The notes beneath the pieces were generated by a model. It worked only from the letters and a program-made list of their open reading frames with translations, was not told where the DNA came from and did no database searches. The position numbers were made by a program, and so were the translations under genes. A DNA stretch of 64,000 nucleotides, taken from Streptomyces sp. DSM 110735 (GTDB taxonomy: Bacteria > Actinomycetota > Actinomycetes > Streptomycetales > Streptomycetaceae). The stretch spans positions 62,001-126,000 of the forward strand of contig NZ_JACYHF010000016.1 in assembly GCF_016482685.1 (NCBI RefSeq), in the 5' to 3' direction. This document shows positions 8,076 to 16,158 of the stretch, piece after piece (positions within the stretch are counted from its first letter, which is position 1; each line of letters starts with the position of its first letter).

Positions 8076-8549
8076 GTGGAGGTCACGGTGCAGTGGGTCA
8101 AGGCGTCCTGGACGAAGGAGTCTCGGGGTGGGGAAGTCGCTGCTTTCAGGAACGCGGTGCCTGTTGGGTTCCCCGTGCCGGAACTGCCGCCCAGGCACGC
8201 CCACTTCGTGCGGATGTCCGAGCGTGACGGGTTCGAGCCGCGCTCGGGGGAGGCGCCGTTCCGAGAGGTCGGCGTCAGCCTGCGGGGCGAGGGGGATCGG
8301 CTTCGGGTGCTGGCGAGGGTGGAGCCGATGTTCGGGGTGCCCCCTCGTCATCGCAGACCACCGGCGGTGCGGCTGCTGCCCGGTCAGTGGGTCCGGTGGC
8401 AGCTCAACTACCGGTTCAGCAGTGCCCTCGGGATCAGGGGCTGGTCCTACTGGCTCGACACGTTCAACATCGCCTACGGACCCGTCGACGCGGACGTGTT
8501 CCTGTCGGAGCCGACCGTGCTGGTCGACGAGCGCGGGCCGGTCCGGTAG
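8076..8549 (+). CDS. Conserved hypothetical protein, 157 aa
   Basis: A soluble protein of unknown function. The GTG at 8076 is preceded by an ideal GCGAGGAGGTGCG ribosome site, so I prefer it to the upstream GTG at 7995. It begins with 'VQWVKASW' and ends in the Trp/Tyr-rich 'IRGWSYWLDTFNIAYGPVDA'. No domain was recognised. It is convergent with the DUF1080 gene. Confidence 0.65.
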   Translation: MEVTVQWVKASWTKESRGGEVAAFRNAVPVGFPVPELPPRHAHFVRMSERDGFEPRSGEAPFREVGVSLRGEGDRLRVLARVEPMFGVPPRHRRPPAVRLLPGQWVRWQLNYRFSSALGIRGWSYWLDTFNIAYGPVDADVFLSEPTVLVDERGPVR

Positions 8550-8564
8550 AGGGAGGCGGCAGCG

Positions 8565-8598
8565 GTGAGCCCCCACCGTGCCACCGGTGAGGGCTCAC
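8565..8598. terminator. Hairpin between convergent genes
   Basis: GTGAGCCC (8565-8572) pairs with GGGCTCAC (8591-8598) around a GC-rich loop. There is no T-tract, as is common in Streptomyces terminators. It lies between stops at 8549 and 8617. Confidence 0.5.
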
Positions 8599-8616
8599 GT
8601 GGGACGAACCGCCCCG

Positions 8617-10821
8617 CTACAACTCCTTGATCCGGATGTCCCGGTAGGAGATCACGTCCGACGTGCTGTGGACCTGGAGCCCGATGTAGCCCGTCGCGTA
8701 GCGCCGCCCGTCCGTGCCGGGGTCACCCGCGCGCGGCGGGGTGAAGACCTGGCCGCCGACGTTGTCGAACTCGTTGATGACGACGCCGTTGCGCAGGATC
8801 GTGAAGTGCTGGCCCTCCGCGCGGATCTCGTAGTCGTTCCAGGTGCCCTTCGGGGTGACGCCCGCGCCGCCGAGGCCCACGCGGTCGAAGCCGTAGACCG
8901 AGCCGGTCTTGTACATGTCGCCGGTCGGGCTGTCGAGGATCTGGATCTCGTGGCCGTAGTTGATGGCGACCCACTCGGGGCGGGACTCCTCGGGGTGGTT
9001 GTGGACGTTGGGGAAGCGGATGAAGACACCGCCGTTGGCGTTGCCCGTGCCCGGCGCGTCGTCGCGGAAGCGGAGCTTCAGCGAGAAGTCGCCGTACTTG
9101 CGCTCCGGGAACCACAGCATGCCCATGCCCTGCACGGTCGTGCTGCTGGTGATCGCGCCGTCGCCGGTGAGGGTGAAGTGCCCGCCGCCGACCTGCTCCC
9201 ACTTGGACAGGGACGCCTCCGTGCCGTCGAACAGGTCCCGGTAGCCCGTCGTCTGGCCGGGCTTGCCGATCTTCGACTGCTTGGCAGCCTTGGTGATCTT
9301 GTTGAACTCGCGCTGGTCGATGACGTTGTCCGCCAGGAGACCGTCGAGCACGCCGTCGACGTGCTTGAGGAACAGCGCCTGCGACGACCAGTCCTTCTCG
9401 TCCTCGATCAGCTCGTTGATCGTGCACCGGCTGCGGGTCATCCGGTTCGGCACGCCGGAGTCGACGGTGCCGACGATGACCGTCAGCCGCTCGTCGTACT
9501 CGGGGCAGGCGGGCGCCGGGACGCCCCCGCCCTGCGCGACCGTGAAGGTGACGTTCTTGGCGGCGGAGGTGTTCCCCGCCTTGTCCGTCGCCCGGTACGC
9601 CACCGTGTGGAACCCGAGCCGGTCCACGACCACCGGCGCCGAGTACTCCAGATACGCGCCCCCGTCGAGCGAGTACTCGACCCGCGCCACCCCGGACGCG
9701 GAGTCCGAGGCGTTGACCGTCACCTTGGCGCTCGTGACGTACGCGCCGCCCGAGTTCCTGGTCCCGCTCAGCGTCGCCGACGTCTCCGGCGCGGTCGTGT
9801 CCTGGGCGGGCGGCGCCACGACGGTGAAGGTCACGGACTTCGCGGCGGTCGCGTTGCCCGCCTTGTCGGTCGCCCGGTAGCGCACGGTGTGCGTACCTAC
9901 CTCGTGCACCATCACCGGCGCGGTGTACGGCTGCCAGGCACCGTCCGAACCGAGCGCGTACTCAATGGCGTTGACGCCCGAGCCGGTGTCCGAGGCGGTG
10001 ACGGTGACCGTCGCCATCGTGAGGTAGTTCCCGTCGGCGTCCTTCTCGCCGCTCACCGTCGCGGAGGTCTCCGGCGCGGTCGTGTCGTCCGTCGGCGGGG
10101 CGACCACGCTGAAGGTCACGGACTTCTCGGCCGCCACGTTGCCCGCCTTGTCGGTGGCGCGGTAGCGCAGGGTGTGGGTGCCGACCTGGTCGACGACGAC
10201 CGGCGCGGTGTACGCCTGCCAGGGACCGTCCTCGCCCACCGCGTACTCGATCGACTTCACGCCGGACGCGTCGTCGGAGGCGGAGACCGTCACCGTGGCC
10301 GAGCCGACGTAGGCGCCGTCGGCGTTCTTCTGCCCCTCCACCTTCGCGGCGGCGGTCGGCGCCGTGGTGTCCTCGCCGCCGGGCTCGGTCACCGTGAGGA
10401 TGCCCTGCATCTGGCCGTGGCCGGGGATGCTGCAGAAGTAGCGGTAGCGTCCGGGCGTCAGCGTCACGTCCACGGTGTGCTTGCCGCCGCTGTCGTCGCC
10501 GGGGTTGGCGAGGATGTTGACCGGTACGTCGTGGTTGTACTCGGGGTCCGACACGTCGAAGGTCAGCGTGTGCGGCATGCCGATGTCGTTGCCGGTCGCG
10601 GTGCTGTTCTCGAAGACGAGGGTCGCCGGACCGGCCACCGCCGTCGTCGGGAAGCTGGCGTACTGGTCCGTGCGGGAACTCGCCGTCCAGGTCAGGACCT
10701 GGGCAGCAGCCGCCGCCGCGCGGTCGCGGTCACGTCCGTACGCGGTCGTCGAGGTGAGTCCCAGCATCAGCAGCAGCGCGCCCACCAGCGCGGTGTACAG
10801 GCGGAGGGGTCGATGTCTCAC
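8617..10821 (-). CDS. Secreted cupredoxin-3xIg-DUF1080 multidomain protein
   Basis: A 734-residue exported protein with a signal peptide (about 1-30). A cupredoxin domain (about 45-145) has a complete type-1 copper set H84, C130, H135, M138 in 'CSIPGHGQM'. Three consecutive OmpL47-type Ig-like repeats (about 150-240, 245-335, 340-430) each end 'YRATDKAGN'. After a linker, a C-terminal DUF1080 domain (about 526-734) of the 3-keto-glycoside hydrolase/lyase concanavalin fold ends 'SYRDIRIKEL'. DUF1080 enzymes act on 3-keto-glycosides. The GTG start overlaps the stop of the upstream ThuA-GSDH gene by 4 bases, so they are coupled. A copper centre joined to DUF1080 suggests a link to electron transfer from the neighbouring dehydrogenase (inference). 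Confidence 0.85.
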   Translation of the reverse strand: MRHRPLRLYTALVGALLLMLGLTSTTAYGRDRDRAAAAAAQVLTWTASSRTDQYASFPTTAVAGPATLVFENSTATGNDIGMPHTLTFDVSDPEYNHDVPVNILANPGDDSGGKHTVDVTLTPGRYRYFCSIPGHGQMQGILTVTEPGGEDTTAPTAAAKVEGQKNADGAYVGSATVTVSASDDASGVKSIEYAVGEDGPWQAYTAPVVVDQVGTHTLRYRATDKAGNVAAEKSVTFSVVAPPTDDTTAPETSATVSGEKDADGNYLTMATVTVTASDTGSGVNAIEYALGSDGAWQPYTAPVMVHEVGTHTVRYRATDKAGNATAAKSVTFTVVAPPAQDTTAPETSATLSGTRNSGGAYVTSAKVTVNASDSASGVARVEYSLDGGAYLEYSAPVVVDRLGFHTVAYRATDKAGNTSAAKNVTFTVAQGGGVPAPACPEYDERLTVIVGTVDSGVPNRMTRSRCTINELIEDEKDWSSQALFLKHVDGVLDGLLADNVIDQREFNKITKAAKQSKIGKPGQTTGYRDLFDGTEASLSKWEQVGGGHFTLTGDGAITSSTTVQGMGMLWFPERKYGDFSLKLRFRDDAPGTGNANGGVFIRFPNVHNHPEESRPEWVAINYGHEIQILDSPTGDMYKTGSVYGFDRVGLGGAGVTPKGTWNDYEIRAEGQHFTILRNGVVINEFDNVGGQVFTPPRAGDPGTDGRRYATGYIGLQVHSTSDVISYRDIRIKEL

Positions 10822-13295
10822 TGTGCCGCCTTCCTGGCCAGATCCTTCGCGGCGGGCGTGGCCGCGCCGCCGGTGTACGTCACGTGCCACAGCGCGGACT
10901 GGGAGTCGGAGGTGAAGAAGCCGCGACCGTAGTCGAGGACGTAGAGCGAACCGTCCGGCGCGAACTTCCAGTCCATGAGGTTGCGGATGCCGCCCTGACC
11001 GACCGGGATGATCTTCTTCAGCGACTCCGCCGTGACCGGCAGACCGCCCTTGCCGACGGTCTTCGGGTCGGTGAGCACCGCGTGGCGCGGGTTGTCCGCG
11101 TCGTAGAAGTCACCGACGAACCACTTGCCGTCCCAGTACTCCGGCCACGCCCCGGCGCCGGCCTTCGCCGCGTCGTAGCGGTAGACCGGGCCATCCATGG
11201 TGGCCTGGCCGCCGCCCTTGAGCCACGGCAGCAGGTAGGTGGCTTCCTCGTTCTTGTAGCTGGGCACGCCCGCCGCGTTGCGCGGGAAGTCGGGGGCGCC
11301 GCCTTGCGGGGAGTACCAGATGGTGTTGCCGGTGACGGGCGGCAGGTTCACCAGACCGTCGTTGTTCGGGGACTCGTTCTTCGGGGCGTCGCAGTCGTAC
11401 CAGCCCAGCGGCTTGGTCGGGTCCGGCAGATTGCGGTCGCGGTAGGGCTGCTTGTTGCCCATGCAGAACGGCCAGCCGTGGTTGCCCGCCTTGGTGATCG
11501 CGGCGAACGTGTCGTACTTCGCCGGTCCCCACGTGGTGCTCGGCGCGCCCGCGTCGGGTCCGACCCAGCCCGCGTAGAGGATGTCGGTCTTCTTGTCGAC
11601 GGAGATCCGCGCCGGGTTCCGTACGCCCATGACATAGATCTCGCCACGCGTCTTGCCGCCGCCCTCGTCCTGCTCCTTGCCGGTGAAGAGGTTGCCCTCG
11701 GGCAGGGTGTACGTGCCGTCCGGCTCCGGGTGGATGCGCAGGATCTTGCCGTTGAGGTTGTGGGTGTTGCCCGCGGTGCGGCGGGCGTCCGCGAAGGACA
11801 GACCCTTGTAGTTGGGCTGCGGGTTGTTGCCGGAGTAACCGTCGCTGAAACCGGAGGAGTTGTTGTCACCGGTGGCGATGTAGAGGTTGCCCTTGGAGTC
11901 CCAGGCCATCCCGCCGCCCGCGTGACAGCAACTGTGTACCTGTACGGGCCACTTGAGCAGCACCTTCTCCGACGCCAGGTCGAGCTTGTTCGTGGCGCGG
12001 TCCAACGTGAAGCGGGAGACGCGGCGTTCGGCCACCTGCTTGTCGCGGTCGAGTCCGGAGTGCGGGGTGTAGTGCAGATAGACCCAGCCGTTGGACTCGA
12101 AGGCGGGGTCCAGCTCGATGCCGAGCAACCCCTCCTCGACCTTGGTGAGTTCGTCGCCGCCGCCCTTGTTGCCGAAGACGGTCAGGGCGCCCGCGAGCGT
12201 CACCTTCTTCGTCGCGGGGTCGTAGATGTGGATCTGACCGATGCCCTTGCCGATGTCGGGGTTGTTCCAGTCGGTGACGACCGGAGCCTCGTTCGTGCCG
12301 CCGCCCCGGCCGATGTACAGCACCCGTCCGTCGGGCGCCACGACCATGCCGTGCGGCTCGCCGATCTGGTCCTGCTGACCGGGCTGGTTCGGCTGAGTGA
12401 CGCGCACCGCCGAGTAGTTGGCGTCGATGGTCGCCTTGCAGTCGGCACGTGAGAGCCGGGTGGTCCACAGCAGCGCGCCCCGCAGATGGTCGCGGAAGTC
12501 GGTCTCCGCGAACGACTCGACCGTACCGCCCATCGCGGTGTAGAAGGACCGGCCGCCGTCGTAGTCACGGCACCAGGAGACCGGGTGGTCCACGCCGTTG
12601 GCGCCGGTGCCCGGCTGGTAGCTGCTCTCCCGGACCTTGGCGACGGTGTGCACCTTGCCGGTCGGGTTGCTCGTCCAGTTGAACCACTGGTCGGGCCGTT
12701 TCCACTCCAGGGGCAGGTCCTTCGTGGCCGGATGACTCCGGTCGGGGATCTCGACGACGGCACGCTGTACGGCAGTTGGGCTCCCGCTCGCGGGACGGGC
12801 GCCGATCAGACCGGTGAACCAGTCGGAGTACGGCTCCGTCCTGGCCGCGTCGTGGATGCCCAGGAAGCCGCCGCCCGCCTTGAGGTAGGACTCCAGACCG
12901 GCTTCCTGCTCGGGATCGAGGACGTCTCCGCCGCCGGTCAGGAAGACCACGGCGTTGAAGGTGCCCAGCCGCTTGTCGTTGGTGAAGACCGAGGCGTCGT
13001 CCGTGGCCACGGTCTTGAAGCGCTGTTCGGCAGGGCCGGTCAGGCCGATGGATTCGATGGCCTCGATGCCCGCGTCCACGGTCGGCGACTCCTCGGTCGC
13101 CGAGGCGTGGAAGACGAGGACCTTGACGTTCTTGCCCCCCGGCGGCGACGGCAGCGCCGACGCCTTCGGGTCCGGTAACGGCCGGGCCATGGCGGTCGTA
13201 CCACCGCTCAGCAGGGATGCCGCCAGGGCCCCGGCCGTCAGCGCCGCGGCCGCCGCGCGCCGGGATCTCGACCGGTGATGCGGTGCGCTCTGCAT
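10818..13295 (-). CDS. Secreted ThuA-domain/glucose-sorbosone dehydrogenase fusion
   Basis: An 825-residue secreted protein with a signal peptide to about residue 37. A ThuA-like domain (about 55-280) contains 'VLVFHASATEE', 'GGGFLGIHDAA' and 'VSWCRDYDGGRSFYTAMGG'. A six-bladed PQQ-type glucose/sorbosone dehydrogenase domain (about 305-815) contains 'EEGLLGIELDPAFESNGWVY', 'TRGEIYVMGVRNPARISVD' and 'SLYVLDYGRGFF'. Members oxidise sugars outside the cytoplasm. Codon 40 is TTA (bases 13176-13178), so translation should depend on the bldA leucyl tRNA. It is the first gene of a two-gene unit and diverges from the laccase. The 198-bp gap contains a motif shared with the ROK promoter. Confidence 0.85.
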   Translation of the reverse strand: MQSAPHHRSRSRRAAAAALTAGALAASLLSGGTTAMARPLPDPKASALPSPPGGKNVKVLVFHASATEESPTVDAGIEAIESIGLTGPAEQRFKTVATDDASVFTNDKRLGTFNAVVFLTGGGDVLDPEQEAGLESYLKAGGGFLGIHDAARTEPYSDWFTGLIGARPASGSPTAVQRAVVEIPDRSHPATKDLPLEWKRPDQWFNWTSNPTGKVHTVAKVRESSYQPGTGANGVDHPVSWCRDYDGGRSFYTAMGGTVESFAETDFRDHLRGALLWTTRLSRADCKATIDANYSAVRVTQPNQPGQQDQIGEPHGMVVAPDGRVLYIGRGGGTNEAPVVTDWNNPDIGKGIGQIHIYDPATKKVTLAGALTVFGNKGGGDELTKVEEGLLGIELDPAFESNGWVYLHYTPHSGLDRDKQVAERRVSRFTLDRATNKLDLASEKVLLKWPVQVHSCCHAGGGMAWDSKGNLYIATGDNNSSGFSDGYSGNNPQPNYKGLSFADARRTAGNTHNLNGKILRIHPEPDGTYTLPEGNLFTGKEQDEGGGKTRGEIYVMGVRNPARISVDKKTDILYAGWVGPDAGAPSTTWGPAKYDTFAAITKAGNHGWPFCMGNKQPYRDRNLPDPTKPLGWYDCDAPKNESPNNDGLVNLPPVTGNTIWYSPQGGAPDFPRNAAGVPSYKNEEATYLLPWLKGGGQATMDGPVYRYDAAKAGAGAWPEYWDGKWFVGDFYDADNPRHAVLTDPKTVGKGGLPVTAESLKKIIPVGQGGIRNLMDWKFAPDGSLYVLDYGRGFFTSDSQSALWHVTYTGGAATPAAKDLARKAAQ

Positions 13296-13386
13296 GGGTC
13301 ACCCACCCTCCGTGGTCTCAGCAACAGCGCCAGAAGCTAGACGGCTTTCAACGACCCGCCAATACCAACGGACGGAATCTCACCAA

Positions 13387-13408
13387 CTTTGTCCTGAGTG
13401 TGGATAAA
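13387..13408. promoter_or_regulatory. Candidate ROK operator, copy 1
   Basis: CTTTGTCC-N7-GGATAAA is an imperfect inverted repeat in the divergent region between ThuA-GSDH and the laccase. The same layout, CTTTGTCC-N7-GGAGAAAG, occurs at 14523-14545 before the ROK gene; 19 of 22 aligned bases are identical. Binding by the ROK protein is inferred from position only. Confidence 0.55.
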
Positions 13409-13493
13409 CGAGGGCTACGGCTCTACCGTGGCCGCCGTCCCCACGGGCACTCCCGCTTCTCGCTCGTCTCCTCACGACACTGGAGAGACCGGT

Positions 13494-14471
13494 ATGGCTC
13501 TGGACAGAAGGACGTTCGGGCGACGGATGCTGGCCGGCGGCGTGGTCGCCGCGACCGGTACGGCAACGTTGTCGGTGACCTCCGCACCCTCCGCCGCGGA
13601 ACCGGCTCCGCCCACGGCTCCGGCCGGCGGCCAGGTGCGCCACCTCAAGCTCTACGCCGAGAAACTGCCGGGCGGACAGCTCGGCTACGGCCTGGAGAAG
13701 GGCAAGGCGACCGTGCCGGGTCCGCTCATCGAGCTGGTCGAGGGCGACACCCTGCACATCGAGTTCGAGAACACCACCGACGGCGATGTGAGCCTCCACG
13801 TCCACGGCGTCGACTACGACATCGCCAACGACGGCACCCGGATGACGGGCAGCCACGTCGAGGCGGGCGGCACCCGCACCTACACCTGGCGCACCCACGC
13901 ACCAGGGCGCCGCAAGGACGGCACCTGGCAGCCGGGCAGCGCCGGTTACTGGCACTACCACGACCACGTCGTGGGCACCGACCACGGAACGGGCGGCATC
14001 CGCAAGGGTCTGTACGGTCCGGTCGTCGTGCGCCGGAAGGGCGACATCCTGCCGGACAAGCAGTTCACGATCGTCTTCAACGACATGACGATCAACAACA
14101 AGGCGGCGGGGGAGACCCCGAACTTCGAGGCCACGGTGGGCGACCGCGTCGAGATCGTCATGATCACGCACGGCGAGTATTACCACACCTTCCACATGCA
14201 CGGTCACCGCTGGGCGGACAACCGCACGGGCCTGCTGACCGGGCCCGACGACCCCAGCCGCGTGATCGACAACAAGATCACCGGACCGGCCGACTCCTTC
14301 GGCTTCCAGGTCATAGCGGGCGAACACGTCGGCGCGGGCGCGTGGATGTACCACTGCCACGTACAGAGCCACTCCGACATGGGGATGGCCGGGCTGTTCC
14401 TGGTGGCGAAGCCCGACGGGACCGTGCCGGGCCACTCGGGACACCACACCGCCGCGCACCATGACCACTGA
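13494..14471 (+). CDS. Two-domain (small) laccase, Tat-exported
   Basis: A 325-residue multicopper oxidase of the two-domain SLAC/EpoA type from streptomycetes, which is trimeric and reduces O2 while oxidising phenols or other donors. The Tat signal is DRRTFGRRMLAGG (about 4-16). Copper motifs: HVHG (102-105), HYHDH (154-158), HTFHMHGH (231-238) and HCHVQSHSDMGM (287-298), which gives the type 1 ligands H234-type/C288/H293/M298 and the type 2/3 cluster. The His-rich tail HHTAAHHDH may help copper loading. I chose ATG 13494 because GGAGAGACCGGT precedes it and the Tat motif follows; the longer ORF begins inside the putative operator. Confidence 0.9.
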   Translation: MALDRRTFGRRMLAGGVVAATGTATLSVTSAPSAAEPAPPTAPAGGQVRHLKLYAEKLPGGQLGYGLEKGKATVPGPLIELVEGDTLHIEFENTTDGDVSLHVHGVDYDIANDGTRMTGSHVEAGGTRTYTWRTHAPGRRKDGTWQPGSAGYWHYHDHVVGTDHGTGGIRKGLYGPVVVRRKGDILPDKQFTIVFNDMTINNKAAGETPNFEATVGDRVEIVMITHGEYYHTFHMHGHRWADNRTGLLTGPDDPSRVIDNKITGPADSFGFQVIAGEHVGAGAWMYHCHVQSHSDMGMAGLFLVAKPDGTVPGHSGHHTAAHHDH

Positions 14472-14473
14472 CG

Positions 14474-14494
14474 CTCGTCCGCGCGGCGGACGAG
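14474..14494 (+). terminator. Hairpin after the laccase
   Basis: CTCGTCCGC and GCGGACGAG form a perfect 9-bp stem with a 3-base loop, 3 bases after the laccase stop and before the ROK promoter. Confidence 0.65.
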
Positions 14495-14522
14495 GGCTGT
14501 CTCGCCGTCATCGCCCCCGCGT

Positions 14523-14545
14523 CTTTGTCCTGTGAGTGGAGAAAG
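14523..14545. promoter_or_regulatory. Candidate ROK operator, copy 2
   Basis: CTTTGTCC-N7-GGAGAAAG lies about 100 bp upstream of the ROK start. The arms are complementary except for one position. It is the partner of the copy at 13387-13408. Confidence 0.55.
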
Positions 14546-14647
14546 TCGGTACGAATTCCCGCGCTACTTCTTCCCACTCCCGGCGCCCGCTGCTACGTTC
14601 CACCCGAAAGAACGCGACGGACGGCCCCATCGAGGCGGGAGGGACTC

Positions 14648-15838
14648 GTGAGACGCATGACGGCACGACCCGCCAACGCCCACCAGGCCCGCCTGCTGCG
14701 GCTGTTGCGCGACCAGGGACCCAACTCGCGTGCGCAGGTGGGCGATCAGGTCGAGCTGTCGCGGTCCAAGCTGGCCGTGGAGGTGGACCGTCTCCTGCGA
14801 ACGGGGCTGATCGTGGCCGACGGACTCGCCGCCTCGCGCGGCGGGCGCCGCTCCCACAATCTCCGTCTCGCCCCGAGCCTGCGCTTTCTCGGCATCGACA
14901 TCGGCGCGACCTCGGTCGACGTCGCCGTCACCAACGCCGAGCTGGAGGTCCTCGGCCACCTCAACCAGGCCATGGACGTACGCGAAGGTCCGGTCGCGGT
15001 CTTCGAGCACGTCCTCGCCATGGCGGCCAAGCTCAGGTCCTCCGGGCTGGCGGAGGGGTTCGACGGCGCCGGGATCGGCGTCCCGGGCCCGGTCCGCTTC
15101 CCGGAGGGGGTGCCCGTCGCTCCGCCGATCATGCCCGGCTGGGACGGCTTCCCCGTGCGGGAGGCGCTCAGCCAGGAACTCGGCTGTCCCGTCATGGTCG
15201 ACAACGACGTGAACCTGATGGCGATGGGCGAGCAGCAGGCCGGGGTCGCCCGCTCCGTCGGCGACTTCCTCTGCGTCAAGATCGGCACCGGCATCGGCTG
15301 CGGCATCGTCGTCGGCGGCGAGGTGTACCGGGGAGCCACGGGCAGCGCGGGCGACATCGGGCACATCCAGGCCGTGCCCGACGGCCGCCCCTGCGCCTGC
15401 GGCAACCGGGGCTGTCTGGAAGCCCACTTCAGCGGAGCGGCGCTCGCCCGTGACGCGATGGAGGCGGCCGGACAGGGACTCTCGGCGGAACTCGCCTCCC
15501 GCCTGGAGACGCACGGCACGCTGAGCGCCGTCGACATCGCCGCAGCCGCCGCCGCGGGCGACGCCGTCTCGCTCGACCTCATCCGGGAGGGCGGCACCCG
15601 CACCGGCCAGGTCATCGCGGGCCTGGTCAGCTTCTTCAACCCCGGTCTCGTGGTGATCGGCGGCGGGGTGACCGGCCTCGGCCACACCCTGCTCGCCGCG
15701 ATCCGCACCCAGGTCTACCGCCAGTCGCTGCCGCTCGCGACCGGCAACCTGCCCATCGTCCTGGGCGAGTTGGGACAGAACGCCGGAGTCATCGGCGCGG
15801 CCCGCCTCATCAGCGACCACCTGTTCTCCCCCGCGTGA
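14648..15838 (+). CDS. ROK family transcriptional regulator
   Basis: A 396-residue regulator with an N-terminal winged HTH (about 5-70; 'NAHQARLLRLLRDQGPNSRA', 'LSRSKLAVEVDRLL') and a ROK sugar-kinase-like domain. The phosphate loop-like motif 'FLGIDIGATSVDVAV', 'GAGIGVPGP', 'VDNDVNLMAMGE', 'GTGIGCGIVVGGEVYRG' and the zinc motif CACGNRGCLEAH are all intact. GTG 14648 is preceded by GGGAGGGACTC and is preferred over the long upstream extension. Sitting between two sugar gene sets, it probably senses the transported sugar and represses both (inference). Confidence 0.9.
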   Translation: MRRMTARPANAHQARLLRLLRDQGPNSRAQVGDQVELSRSKLAVEVDRLLRTGLIVADGLAASRGGRRSHNLRLAPSLRFLGIDIGATSVDVAVTNAELEVLGHLNQAMDVREGPVAVFEHVLAMAAKLRSSGLAEGFDGAGIGVPGPVRFPEGVPVAPPIMPGWDGFPVREALSQELGCPVMVDNDVNLMAMGEQQAGVARSVGDFLCVKIGTGIGCGIVVGGEVYRGATGSAGDIGHIQAVPDGRPCACGNRGCLEAHFSGAALARDAMEAAGQGLSAELASRLETHGTLSAVDIAAAAAAGDAVSLDLIREGGTRTGQVIAGLVSFFNPGLVVIGGGVTGLGHTLLAAIRTQVYRQSLPLATGNLPIVLGELGQNAGVIGAARLISDHLFSPA

Positions 15839-16158
15839 CCGCCCCCGTCCGGCACCGAACCGCCGGACGGCCCGCAGGAACAGCGCCACGGAAAGCACCG
15901 CCCGGCACCGCCTAGCACCGCCCGGTACCGCCTGAGCACCGCCCGGCACGCACCGCGCAAGCGCACGTCCACCGCGCGAGCACCCTTCGGCACGCCCCGC
16001 GCGCAGACACCACCCGCACCGCGCACCACCCGCACCGCGCACCACCGCGTACTGCCCGACCCGTCGCCGCACCACCCCGTACTGCCACCACCCGTACCGC
16101 CCGCCCCGCCGCCGCACCGCCCTGACACAGGCCCGCACGCCCGCCGAGGGGAACCCAC
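15839..16158. repeat. 320-bp gap filled with degenerate CACCGC-type repeats
   Basis: Between ROK and the ABC ATPase the plus strand is a C-rich low-complexity run, about 15880-16135. It is built of variants of GCACCGCCCGG, TACCGCCTG and CACCCGTACCGC; the minus strand is correspondingly G-rich. No ORF with coding character was found. It may be replication-slippage DNA. Whether ROK and the transporter are co-transcribed across it is unclear. Confidence 0.65.

Noticed and set aside
8578..12452. Long plus-strand open frames (8578-10932 and 10884-12452)
   Set aside because: Antisense shadows of the cupredoxin-DUF1080 and ThuA-GSDH genes; no ribosome sites or recognisable motifs.
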